In this document: positions 46,377-58,288 of the stretch, piece by piece | How positions within the stretch are numbered: the stretch's first letter is position 1 | Layout of the letters: each line of letters starts with the position of its first letter | NCBI GenBank assembly: GCA_025435555.1 | Contig: JAIWWG010000085.1 | Coordinates: forward strand, 62,001-126,000 | Direction of reading: 5' to 3' | DNA from: Chytriomyces cf. hyalinus JEL632 | Taxonomy: Eukaryota; Chytridiomycota; Chytridiomycetes; Chytridiales; Chytriomycetaceae | Length of the DNA stretch: 64,000 nt | Made by a program: the position numbers and the translations under genes | The notes under the pieces: model-generated | Told to the model about the DNA's origin: nothing | The model's input: the letters and a program-made list of their open reading frames with translations, nothing else | The model's database searches: none

Positions 46377-48471
46377 CTACAGGTACACCATCCCCGCCCC
46401 TCCAATTTGACCCACAGTCAACCACGCCTGCGCTTGAGGATCGTACGCCGGTACAACAGGCATATAAACCATTGTGTTGACCAACGGCACAAGCACAAGA
46501 CCCGCCGTGAAATAGAACAACAGACCAAACGCAATCGAAAAGGGCAACGCCGGTAAAGCCTTTTGCCAAATCACGAGCAAGAAAATTGTGAAATTGAGAC
46601 CAGTGAGGACTCCGATCGTTACGGCCATGGTTGGGACCCAATCTGATAACGCTGTGAAAAGTGAACAAAAAGAAAGGGTCAGGACAAACAAATTTTTTCG
46701 GTACGGGGGAAACAGTAAAAGTAGAAGAAACAAACCTGCTCGCGATGCCAATACACTGTAGAACACAAAGTCACCCAACCCAAGCTTCATACCCCCATCT
46801 TGCTCTTCTTCTTCATCTTCGTCCTGCTCATGCGGCCTCCGGGATTCCACGGCACTTTGATTAGTCGACTGCGGTTGTGGTTGCGGCTCGCGTTGTTGCT
46901 GTTGTTGTTGCAGTGACGCGCGAATTCTTCTTTGCTCCTCAAAATCCACCATAGGCACTTCTTCCACTTTTGCTCCATTGTCGAGACCTTCTCTCACACG
47001 ACTGCCCGTGCTGCTACCATTTTCAGAGACATCCACGCCAGCTGTTCCGGTATCAAGACGCTTCTCTTTTCGTTCAGCAGGTGCAGCCATCATTGTTGTT
47101 GGACCTGCGCTGTACAAGAGTGCAGGGATTTCGCGGTTTTGAGTTTTTGAAGTTTCAATCAGGAGACGAAGTGGACCGTAAGGACATAAGACGGCAATCA
47201 AATCTAAGAAACATAGTGTCAAAAAGACTTTTGAAAAGATGTCAATCCACAAAAACGCACCCCAAACGGCAAGAAGAGCCAAAAGAATCCAAGTTGTAAT
47301 TGTGGGAATCGAGGAATTTGTCAACATAAACGCCATCATACTGCTGATCACGACGAGGTATGATTGCTGTAGCCAAAGCGGCCCTTTGCTCCAGAAAACT
47401 GACATGATTCCAACTGCAGCAAAGTTCCAAATGAAGAAGGCAAATGTGATGTAGTCCAGTGGAAGCAAATTGAGCCATAAAAATGTGACGCTAATAAAGT
47501 ATCCGAAGACACCGAGAACACCGAGAATAATGAGCCCAAAGACGCCGTACAGGATCTTGATATGAAACGGAAAGAAAAAGTTCAGTTTACATAATTCCAG
47601 TCACACATTGTTGATGATCCTTGGTGAGGCAATTTACCTTCATACAGTTGAAGTAGAACAAGATAAAGATGACAACAGTTGCTCCGACGACACTTCCCAG
47701 GGTTTTAAGAGCCATAAGCAAGTCCGCCTGCTGCTGGGCGCTGTCCTCACGCATTGGATTGCTGACAGCCCCGTTTTGACCAACCAAACTGCTCACACCA
47801 CCGTAATCGAGCGCATAAATGTCGGGAGGAGGAGTGCTCGCATGTCCACTGTAGTATTGCGCAGGGGGATTGAGAAGCTTGACCCACATGATGGCAAAGA
47901 AAACGCATGCAACGACGGGTTTGAGAATAAGGTAGATTTGGGAAAGATAGTATTTGAGATCGTCGATGGTATCGTTGTCTAATTGCGTTGCGGAAGTTGC
48001 AAAAGACTTTGGGAGAGCGAAAGCGAATCTCGAATTGGAAGAGTTGTTATGCGGCTGATGAGTAGGGTTGGCAGATTGAGGCCGCAATTGTGCTGTTGAG
48101 TTAACTGTTGACAAGACGGGTGACGGAGCGTTCGCATGTGCAATTGAGACGGATGATGATGCTGAATGCGCTACTGAGAAGCCGGAGAGCCTTCCGTGGT
48201 TGTTGGCAATGTTGTTGTTTCGGGATTGGAGAGGTTGCTGTTGAGATGCGCCCTGCTGTGCGTGAGATTCGGTCCCAATTCTGGTACTGTCGTTGGATGA
48301 CGCAGCCTGTCTCTCGGCGGCATGTGCTTGTCTATGCATGGCCCAATCGCTTTTCTGACAGGCAACGGAGCAGTACATGGCGGGTGACAGCGAGGAAGCC
48401 GTGCACAACGAGCAGATGAACAGCGCAGTCTTTGAGCAGTGGCTGCACTGCTGGGGCGGAGACGAGGTCAT
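46377..48471 (-). CDS. PSEN: Presenilin-type intramembrane aspartyl protease with N-terminal MYND zinc finger
   Basis: Exon 1 (48471 to about 47635) encodes a complete MYND finger (C9, C12, C20, C23, C34, C38, H46, H50), then a long Ser/Gln/Asn-rich linker, then DDLKYYLSQIYLILKPVVA and a second hydrophobic helix ending YFNCMK. Splicing to about 47564 gives ILYGVFGLIILGVLG, then LPLDYITFAFFIWNFAAVG and GPLWLQQSYLVVISSMMAF. A stop-free 57 bp intron (47204-47260) is removed to give LLAVWDLIAVLCPYGPLR, so the first catalytic Asp sits in WD rather than the usual YD. A Gln-rich acidic loop precedes LGLGDFVFYS, the second catalytic Asp (GxGD, about 46770-46785). A second stop-free intron follows SRA. 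PALPFS is the PAL motif. Presenilin is the gamma-secretase catalytic subunit; the MYND finger is not part of known animal or plant presenilins. Confidence 0.9.
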
Positions 48472-48566
48472 GGATGGGTGAGCCTGGGGAAGTGTCTATC
48501 GTCTAAATGTGATTGAAGCTGATCAACTTCGAATTAACTTTTGTTTTTACTGGGGTGAACACGTCT
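48472..48566. promoter_or_regulatory. Probable bidirectional promoter, presenilin / PPR gene
   Basis: Only 95 bp separate the divergent start codons. No specific element was recognised; the role is inferred from spacing. Confidence 0.4.
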
Positions 48567-51500
48567 ATGCAGTGGGAACAGCTGCACAAGAGAGCTAACG
48601 CGCTATCGTCCGCTGCACACTGGTCCAAGCTGCATTCGCTCGGACGTGGGCATGTGATGCGGTGAGTTTGGCCCTGTCCTCTGTCGCCGTACGTGCTGTG
48701 CTGACTCTTCTCCCGCAGTCTCTCTTGGCCCCATGCCATGTATCTGCGTCCAAACACAGCGATACATAAATACGCTCTGTCGACACACATTCTATGGTTG
48801 AGAGCTGCCGCGGCCGTCGATCCATCTGTTCGCATTCCTTTTATCAACTTGGCGAAACAAGTGGCATCTCCCTTCTCACCCAATATCCTGCCGCATCCCT
48901 CAACCGAATCCAGCAATCAGTCTATTCCTGCTTCTGCCACCGATTCGTGGTCCCACATTTTCGAAGGAGTCACAAATAAATCCGCCGTCTCGGATTTGGA
49001 CCACATATCCAGTCTCGGCATTCATCCCGAACTCACGAAAGCTGAGCACAAAGCAATTACTACCACCATTGTCTCTCTTCTTTCAGGCAATCCATTTGGC
49101 GCAGAGGTTGACCAGGTGCGGGTCTATTCGGCGCTGTATCTCGCTGGGATCCTGCTTCTGAAATCAGATCCAACGGGTCCGAAACCACAAATCGACTCAA
49201 AAACCATGACGCGCCTTCTACACCATCTCTTTTCTCTATTTAATGCAAATGCGGTTTATCTCGACCGTAATTCCGACGCATATCGCTACTACATGTCACT
49301 CCTCGATTGGTCAATGGTCCATCCAAACGTGATTGATGGCCTCTTGCGCAACACAACACCCGCAACTGCAATTCTGGCCATGTCAATACTGCACCACTTT
49401 ATTGACACATACTCTAAAGTGGAACCCACAGCTGCCCAACCAAAGTTCTCTCTCTCAACCTCAGCCATCAACGCAATATTTTCAAATTTGCCTACCGAAC
49501 CAAACTCACTGCTTCAGCCTAACGAAAATGGCGAGTCTGATCAGGCAGTATTAGATTCCAAACACAACATTTACCCGCAAAACCTGAGCCATATGGCGTC
49601 CATACTCTTCATTCGCCTCGTTACGCGTAAAACTATCCCCGTCCATGTGGCTTTAAACCGCGGTCCGGACGAGGAATCGACATTCCATTTGTTTGTGAAC
49701 TGCCTCGGTTTTGGCCGCGACGGAACCGGTGCGGAAAGAAATGAAACTGAAGCACGAGTGCAATCACACGCAGACTTGCTTAGAGACTGTGAAGAGATGC
49801 AGCGAAAACGAAAAGGTGTTCTATTTTGGGAAGCGCATGTTGCGCTTGCGAATCGATGGCTTGAAGTTTGCGACAGGCGGTGGAACCGATTATTGGATCA
49901 GCCGTTGGAAAAAAATCAAGTGCGTGACCTTGATTGGATGATTGGGAAGGCAGTGTGGCATGTGAATCGGGCGCGGTTCATTTTGCTCAAGTACAGTGCC
50001 AACGAAAAGCGCAATGTTTTGACTGCTAACGGCGATGCTGTGGAAACTAGCGGTGTTCCTAAAAGAAAGCTCCAAGATTTAGAGGCAGATGACTCGATGT
50101 ATGTGTTGTCTGACTTTGAAATGGTACGCGCGGGACTCGTTGATGGCAAGTTACTGGCATCTGCAGCCAACCAGCTCCTTCTTGCGCATCTGAAAATTCT
50201 TCATGCCAAAATGCGACTCGAGCCGAAACGCGCGCACTTCGGAGACACACCTCGACAAGTGGCGCGAGCCCGGAAAGGGGCAGTACAAGCTATTTCAAGA
50301 GTGGTTCTGGGAGAATTCGGGTCGGATACGTTTGTTTCTGGAGAAGTTTGGGAGTACCTCGGCAGCGCGTTTGGTGCTGGCAAGTTGCATGTTGTGCGTT
50401 ATATCCTGGAAGAACAAAGCAGAAACAATGTTCATGTGAATGTGACGAAGACTGAGGAAGCGAGAACGGGATGGCGGATCCTAGCAAATCAAACTTTGGG
50501 CAATTGGAGTCAAGAAGTTGAGCGAATGGAACAAGAAAATGGCGGCAATTCCGGCGGCTCCATCCCCGTGGCTGAACTTTATCGATCCATTTCTGAACGG
50601 TCATTGCGGGATTCTGTGACTGTAACCATTCTTGTCCGAGACGCGCTTGAGCGGCTAAAAGACGCGGAGGTTGCTCGCCAGATTTACACTGAAGCGCATC
50701 AAGATGGCTTGTTTCGTAAAGGCGATATGGATTTGTATCCATCCCTGCACCTAATGCTGAAACTGTACGCGGATGAAGGAAATGAGGACGGAAGTAAATG
50801 GGTCTTGGGTGAATTTGCGAGGAATGATATTCCCGAAAACCACATCACAATCACGTTGTTGGTGACGGCGCTAGCGAGGCGTGGAAAATGGTCCCAGGCC
50901 ACTTCATATTATAATGAATATCGCAACAACGGTGGTACGGTGGACACAAGTTTCTTTCAAGCCATTGCCAAAATTGTGTCTGAACAAGGCCAGCCATGGG
51001 CTGTCGACGAATGGATTGGTCGTATGAAAGAGTGTGGGCTTCCTGTTACGTCGGTAATGCGATATTATGCAATACAGGCTCTAGTGGAAAATCATCGGGG
51101 GCAATATCCAGATTTGAAATATCTTGTCGCCGCTGAGAATCAACTGGATTTAATGGAGGAGGCCTTTGCTCGAAATCCTCGTGGAATGGACGCTGTTGCA
51201 ACGCCATGTTCGTCAGCCACATATTATTCTTTTTTTTTTTTTTGACTTGCCATTCCTAATTCCAATTTTTTGCACTTCCTTGATGGTAATGGCAAATGCT
51301 TGGATATTTGCGCTACAGACAGTTTGATCATGAAGGGATACGCCAAAGTGCAGAATGCACTCAAAGTGAACGAACTCATGAATCGGTTCACCTCAAAATA
51401 CCGAGAAACCCACACTGGACTTCCAGGTCTAACACTTACATTCATTTCAAGTCTCGTTCACTGCAATCAGTGGTCCGAGGCAAAAGAATACTTGCTTCAA

Positions 51501-52673
51501 TCCAGATGCGACTGGGGAATGGATGGGCAAGGATACTTCCAACGGTCGGTCGGCACCCTTATTCAGAACGCATCCATGTCAGACCTCCCGTACCCGTCGA
51601 GCCCAGAACGCGAAAAACTTGTAGCGAGTGCGGACGTTTCGTTGTTGCGCGCGTTCGGTCTGCAACCGTTCATGCACACTGAACTGGACACTGCCGTTCT
51701 CATTGGACGAATCCAAAGAACCCCGCATCGGCTGCAAGCCGTGTCAACGTATGCTATGGATTACTGGAAAGAACGGCAAGCGGCATCCACTCGATTCCCA
51801 TGTTTCCTCTTGCAAGAAATGACACGGATTGTGATGGCAACTCGCACAGCAGTGTCTGCAGAAGAATGGTTGAACGAGTTTGAGAAAATGGAACCTTTGA
51901 CCAGCGAAAATCTATTTCTGCAAAGCGCGTACTTGTCCATCTGTGCAAGGGACGAAAAGGCAGATGTTTTGAAAGCGTTGCAACGGGTATTAGATCGCGT
52001 TCTTAAAACACCAAGCGGGATTCCATCTCAGGAGTGGTGTGATTCAATTGCTATAATGTATACCACTGTCGCTGGTCGGTGTGCACGCGACGGAAATGCA
52101 GAGGCAGTGGAACGCCTTCTAACCGAGGTCAAGGAACTCACATGTAATAATGCATATGTCTTGAGCCATCAACACTTCGAATCGATACTTTTGAATGCGT
52201 ATGGTCGGTCTCGACAGATTGATCGAGCGGACGCTGTTTGGAGGGACTGTGTTGAAAAGAGTCCGACTGGTGTAGCGGGCCTGGCCGAGAGCTTTGTTTG
52301 CTTGCGGTTGGACAGTTTTGGCTTTCGAGGGGATCAAAGCGGGTTGGAGGATGCATGGAACATGTTGCTGCGACTTGCAGATGAGAATGCTCAGGGAGGC
52401 ACGACGCGTTTCTTTCTCACAGAAAACCACTGCAACTCGTACATTGAGGCTTTAATTCGACTTGGAAAATGCGAGGCGGCTGTAAATGTTGCCAAATGCG
52501 TGGGGCAAGATCCAAATCAGAGTGATTCTGTGGAAGTTAGTGGTCGAAATTATTTATCCCACATCTCGCCCACTCCAAAAATGTTGCGCACAATTCTAAG
52601 CGGTCTTGACGGCGCTGGGCAGGAGCAGATGAGGGTAGATTTTAATGCTTGGCGACTTGCAAATTGGCAATGA
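48567..52673 (+). CDS. Large PPR-like helical-repeat protein, probably mitochondrial
   Basis: Three exons: 48567-48661, 48719-51207 and 51319-52673, giving about 1,310 residues. The start at 48567 gives MQWEQLHKRANALSSAAHW, a basic Ser/Ala-rich leader compatible with mitochondrial import. The product is helical throughout. Its second half has PPR-like 35-residue units, for example DSVTVTILVRDALERLKD, ITITLLVTALARRGKWSQA and, across the second intron, TPYSLIMKGYAKVQNALKV. The second intron (51208-51318) is 111 bp with a 16-T run and an atypical GTTCGT donor. PPR proteins bind organellar RNA and act in its processing or translation. No close named homologue was recognised, so a TPR-like or other helical solenoid remains possible. 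Confidence 0.7.
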
Positions 52674-52745
52674 TATAAGTTATTTTGCTGTGACAAACCT
52701 TTGAAATATATAAAAATCAGGAAACACATTCACTAAACTGGGGAA

Positions 52746-55700
52746 ATGGACCGCCGCAGTGCCGACAGCCCGTCCTGGCTGGTCATGGCCAAAAAAACAC
52801 TCGTTGCAACATCCCCAGCAGTTGCAATCCTGCGAGAACGAATTGCCGAGGAGCTTCGAGCGCGTTTGATTGCACTGAGCCGATCGAGGTTTGGTTGGTT
52901 CAGATACAAGAGAGGAATATCCACTGAGACAGCGTAAACAGGGACACGCGGAAGCTGAGGGAAGGAGAGAGCCCAGTTACTCCGCATGTGCTTGGGTCCA
53001 TGCGTAAACACGATCGGGACGCGTTGCTGAAGGGAATCGCGGACGCTCTGCTGAGCGAGGGCATACGAAGTGACTCAATATCTGAGAACGGGGTTTGTTT
53101 GCAAGAAACTATGATCATTACAGAGATCAGCTAAGCGAACAACAGGACGAGTACAACCTGCGCTCTCTCTGGACCGACATTCGAAAAGCGGCGGATGCAA
53201 CTTTGGATGATCAACTCGGTGTTGCCGTTGCAGCAACGCTCATGCAAGACAGACAGTTTTCTGGTTCAGATTCCTTGCAAGCCAAGGTTCAATTTTTGTC
53301 GCATGTATCACGCAAACACTGACGGAACGCGTTTTTCTGACATTCTCAGCTGAAACTTGCGCTCAAAGAATCTGAAATGGGTATCATGAGTCTGTTGAAC
53401 AAGTGGCCCGATTCGCGCATTTCCCTGCGAGGATGCGTAAATGTTCCCTTGTCACGGGATTTGAGACGCGTTGCATGGCTGACGTGCCTATCAGACGAAG
53501 ACACTGTCAAGGGTACGATATCTCGTAATGCTGGGTTGCTTTAGTTTGCTCACACCACTCTCATTTCAATGCTGCATTCAGATTTTTACAAGTACATCAA
53601 TTCCGATCGCGTTACAAAGAATGCGGCCCTCATTGACTCACAGCTTTTCAACATGTAAATACTGAATAGAACTTCTGCGCTTCATACGCACAGGGTGTTT
53701 TAATGCTATCATCCCCCCTAGATGCCAGTCATTACTGGGATCAAACCCATTACTATACCCACTCGCAAGTCAATTCAGAGTTTTAAAACGCATGGAACAA
53801 GCGTTAGCCTTCTTGATCCACGAATCGTCCATCCCACACCTGCGAAAACTGAAACTCGACATGAAACCCATCGCAAAACTCTCCGCATCAAGCGACCCAC
53901 CTACTCCACACCCAGAATTCTCGAAATTTCACGTATTGGAGGAAGGAAGCTTACGGCGGCGGCAGATGCTGTTCATGGTGCCGTTCTTGAAGGTGCTGGA
54001 ACTGGACGACAGCGACGTTGCCATGTATGCCAGCCAATCCAAGCCGCAAAAAGGTAGTGATGAAGGATTGGATGAGGACGCCGAGTTTGTCCACGTTGCA
54101 GCGAAAGCCGCGGAAGGCGAATCAAAAGACTGGTTGAATGTGTTTTACGCAAATGAACACATGACCAAACGGCGGAAATGTGGGATTGGAATCGATGTGG
54201 ACCAAGCACGAACGGCGAGATTGGCCGAAGTTGTTGGAAGATTTTGGGCCGTTGTTCCGATGCACTGGAGAGAGGAGGGAGATGCCATGGTGCAGATTAT
54301 TGCAGGGGATGTAGAAACGTTCCTGAGCAACGAGGACACGGATCTTCATGCGCATTTAGGCAGACTGCTGGCACAGAGTATAGTCCACTCTGTTTAACTC
54401 ATTTATTTCAACTATCACTGAATCGAATCGAACGTGTGCCGTTCAAAGACAGCTTGCCTCACGACTTTTCAGGCTTTTCGAACCTAGTCAAACATTTGGT
54501 GGGGGACGCTTTTGTGGGGAAATGTAGCCTCGGCGTCCTTTGCTACATCTTTGACCAACTCATCATTGCCTCCTTCGAAAGCACGCAAGATGACAAGTTC
54601 CCGTCCATGGACGCACTGTGCGCATGGATGTGCGGGTCTATGATTCTGCTGATGCGGGACAAAATCATGAACTGCGAGGCTGTGAGTGTTTGTGGAAGCT
54701 TGTTCTTTCCAAAATCCTCACGCAACTGTATATATACAAAAAGGTGGCCGATCTAATGGCGCTTGCAACAGTACAACAAACGGCGCTCACAGTCGGCGTC
54801 CTTTCAACCACTCTCGAAGTCCATTTTCTTTCGAAATTTCGAAAAAGTCTCCTTAACGTGATTCCTGTGGCGCCTCCGTTCATTGATCTGCCAGACCACA
54901 TCTTTGGGTTCGATGGAAGCCCGCAGGCTCTTCTTCCAGTCGAAAAGAAGAGTCCCGAAATGTATGCAAAGCTGGGTCTACATCTTACGAACGCGCGACG
55001 GTTGAAGGATGGGTTATCTCCCGTGGGTGAAGACGGTGCACATGCAATTGGCGAAGATGACTTGATTCTGGCGGAGATGGAGGAGTATGCCCTGCTTAAA
55101 GAGTTTTACATTGTAAAGAAGCGGAAAGAGAGAAGGTTGCGCGAATTAATGCGAAGTAAGTTTGCTCAATTTTCTTCGATGCGGCTTATTTATGTTTGGA
55201 CTGATGACCGCGTTTTTTTTTTATCGGAAAGAGTGGAAAGCGCTGTCAAAATGTTTGGGTTTATGGGCAATCTACTTCAAACGCGTGCACGGGCGCATCG
55301 ATGCCAAACTGAAAATCAAGCAAGAAAAAGCGCGAATCGAAGCCGAGCGACTTCACAGAATCCAACGTAAAATCGGCTTTATCCACCTTGACCAAACTCC
55401 ATTCCGTAATAACTGACATGCTGCGTGCGCATTAAAAAACAGTGGAAGAGGAATTGGCACGGCAACTCGCCGACCAAGAACTCGCCCGCGAAGGTTCCCT
55501 CCTATCAAAACTGTTTGATCAAAGCGGATACGACCAAAACCACGTGTTTGGAATCTGGGGTGGCGATTTGGGAGAAAACGAGGACGATGACGGATTCAAT
55601 ATTAAAAAACCTCAAGACGCGTTTGCACTCACGGATGATCCGCTTTTTGCCGAAGAGGTTCGGCGGCAGGAAGCGTTACGATTGGCTGAATTGGAGGAGG

Positions 55701-56759
55701 CTGAGAGGAGGAGGAATCAACTCAAGAAGCCAGAGTTTGTGCAGCAAACAATGATGGTGACGCTTGGAACGTGAGTATTCTGTTCTCTGAAACCAGTACT
55801 TTTTATTTTGTTTTTGTTTTTGTTTTTTAACAACAATTTCATAGCTACGTGGGTGAAGAGCAGCTACATCTGACACCTCTGGGAAAAACTCTGCGAGAAA
55901 TTTTCGACAAGATTCAATATGGTAACCATCACCAAAATACCGAATATTACCCATGTTAACTCGCGAGAACACCAAAAATATTTTAGTGCTGCAGGGTTAC
56001 TTTTCATTCAACTCAACCACAATGCATTTGATGGCTCACGCTCTCAGCTTCCAACAACAATTTGAAAAAGATGTGGCGTCAGTTTTAAAACAACCAGCCG
56101 TGCGCTCAGGGTCCATCATGAAAGATCTTGCCGCATTACGACCGAGGAAGTTGAATTACGTTTTGGACACTGTTGAAAAACATCGAGTCAAGAGGTTGAA
56201 GGAATCGATCGATGGGAACTTGGCAACTGCTGACGACGAAAAAGTCATGTTGGCGCTGGAAGATAAAGCCTATATCAGGGAAGCATCTGAGTGAGTTTTC
56301 TTTCAAGACTTAATAATCTCAAGCGAAAAATATGAAGCCGAGCTCTTGTTGCACACAGCTACGCGCCGGAGGTTCAGGTTGTGAAGGCGAAAGCAAAAAA
56401 CACGCAAGGAAGAATCACCAACAGATTGCCTGGAGTCATCTTGAATGTGCTCGATCGGCTCCAAATAGGTTCGTGTTACATTGTGGTTGCTGTTCCTTCA
56501 AAACTTCTTCTTACTCTCCTTGAAACGCATTCAACTGGCAGTGATTGATGGGGAGAAGGAAACGCGTGATGCAAGTTGGCATTTATCTCTCCAAGCGGAG
56601 CAAGACTTTAAGCAAGCTGAACGAGAAGCATGGCAAGATGTCATGGATCGACCTTTTAATGGAGGAGAGCTCCGCGAGTTACTCAGCGGAGGACCTTCTT
56701 CATCTCAAAGGGAAAGATTCGTGACACGAGTTGAAGAAATATTACAACAGAGTACATGA
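52746..56759 (+). CDS. Unidentified multi-exon protein, possibly TBC-like
   Basis: I read this as one gene with about a dozen short introns, though two adjacent genes cannot be excluded. The start at 52746 gives MDRRSADSPSWLVMAKK; the first intron (about 52889-52941) joins LSRSRDTRKLREGESPV. Exon 53350-53512 reads SRISLRGCVNVPLSRDLRR followed by VAWLTCL, resembling the opening of TBC Rab-GAP domains. Later exons have LPHDFSGFSNLVKHLVGDAF and LGVLCYIFDQLIIASF (near 54460-54590), then MALATVQQTALTVGVLS. The C-terminal third is charged coiled coil, such as EEVRRQEALRLAELEEAE, ending VEEILQQST. No arginine/glutamine finger pair typical of active TBC Rab-GAPs was found, so the TBC idea is weak. 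The function is unknown. Confidence 0.5.
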
Positions 56760-56831
56760 TGAAAATATATTGGGGGTTCGCGGTTTTTTGAAAAAAAAAT
56801 GCCAACAAATGTGATGAAAAAAAAAAAAAAC

Positions 56832-58114
56832 TCAAGAAATAGGCGAGCTTAGCACCTGTTTCAGTGCAGTCATGGCATCTTCACCGTTCTGAACAGCAAT
56901 AACCACGGCTTGGATTTGCGACTGCCCAACGGGACAGTTGATTGAAATGTCGTTTGATATGGATGGCGCGTATCCAATTGGCTTCAAAGCTGGAATGGTA
57001 CTTTTTGCTTCATAATGAATTTTCATGGGCCTTCCTGGTGGAGAATATCTTGATGTCACACCACAGATGTCGGCGATTTCTTTGATGGTCGGATCGCCAA
57101 GGAGTCCAACGTAAGGATCTGGTGTGTAATCAAGGACAAAAATCTGTATTTCCAATGCACTTTTAGCCTTTGGTGCGATTCATGAAGGGAAAATATGACG
57201 TACCATTGTGTAGTTGATCCAGGTCTTTGGAGGAAAGTAAATGGTGCCATAAGTAGCTGTTCCGATTTGTGAATTGTTGGATGGCAGGTATCCAGCCGGA
57301 ATACTTGAAGCAAGAGGTGGTTTTCCGTTCTTGTTGATCAAGGCCACCAAAGGCGGATAGGCAGACGCCAGGTTACTCGTTTTGCGCGGATCAAAGACAT
57401 AACTTGTGTTGACCATGACTTGAGCCTGGAAACAACACACGATTCAATAAAAACGGATGGCAAGTATAACAAGGTTAAAAGTAGACTCACTGTCAAGTCT
57501 AGCTTGTCTACTTGTAAACCATAAAGGTTGGGATTGTATGTACTCAAATCCATGCTCAGGTTCAATCCAACTCTCAGTTGGTTCAGGTTTCCGTTGTCGT
57601 TGGGCGTGCTGAAAGAGAATGCCCCAGAGGCAATGTTGTCCAAGTTGATGTTGTTTACTTCGATTTGTGGGAAGCTGTGCCGAAAGGATTTTAGATAAGC
57701 CACATATATCACAACTTGACAAGTGACACATCCAAAGTCTTACCGAGGAATGAAGAAGAACAGCAAAACTCCAACAACAATCAGAACCAACGCTGTTACA
57801 GTTCCACAAATGATGCGACCTTTCTTTGACCGCGGACAACAATAGCAGCAGCGGACTTTCCGCGATGAGTGATCACCATGACGCTCTGCAGCAGCATAGA
57901 ATGCGGACGGATCTGTGCCTTTGAAGAGTGGATCGTTTGAGCTTCTGCTGAATGCGCTTTCGGCATCGTGACTGTGTCTGTGGCTGTGGCTGTGCAGCTG
58001 CGAGTCGGTGCCGTAGCTGGGTGAGAGGGATGAGGGACGTAGACCTGCATGGCTGGAGAGGGGAAGGGCCTCGGAGGGAGTGGCAGTGGATGCGCGGAGT
58101 GGTTGGTAGTCCAT
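56832..58114 (-). CDS. LEA2-like single-pass membrane protein, paralogue E
   Basis: Four exons: 58114-57744, 57674-57491, 57425-57204 and 57143-56832. The N-terminal tail is short and rich in Ser, Pro and His (HSHSHRHSH). The juxtamembrane part is CCYCCPRSKKGRIICG, followed by the membrane helix ending FFIPR. The phase-2 intron after PR leads to FPQIEVNNINLDNIASGAF and STYNPNLYGLQVDKLDLT. Exon 3 has VMVNTSYVFDPRKTSNLAS and ends KTWINYTM; the intron after this Met is unique to E. Exon 4 has DYTPDPYVGLLGDPTIKEI, CGVTSRYSPPGRPMKIHY and LKPIGYAPSISNDI, and ends ALKQVLSSPIS. It lacks the long C-terminal tails of B and C. It is the nearest relative of C despite its distance and opposite strand. Confidence 0.86.
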
Positions 58115-58288
58115 ATTGCGCGCTTAGTCGTGGCTGGTGGTTTGCGAGTATTTCTAATGGAGTCCCTTCACGCAACAAAAATAAGAGCGTTTGCGGACAC
58201 TTCGCAACAAGGTTCGAAACTTGGCCCACAGCTTTATTTGAACCTTTTTCTAAAAATTTATTTCAAAAATTGAGTTGTCTCGCTTTTC

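Noticed and set aside
48503-48916. A minus-strand 137-codon frame overlapping the PPR start
   Set aside because: It is antisense to well-supported PPR exons 1-2 and has no motifs.
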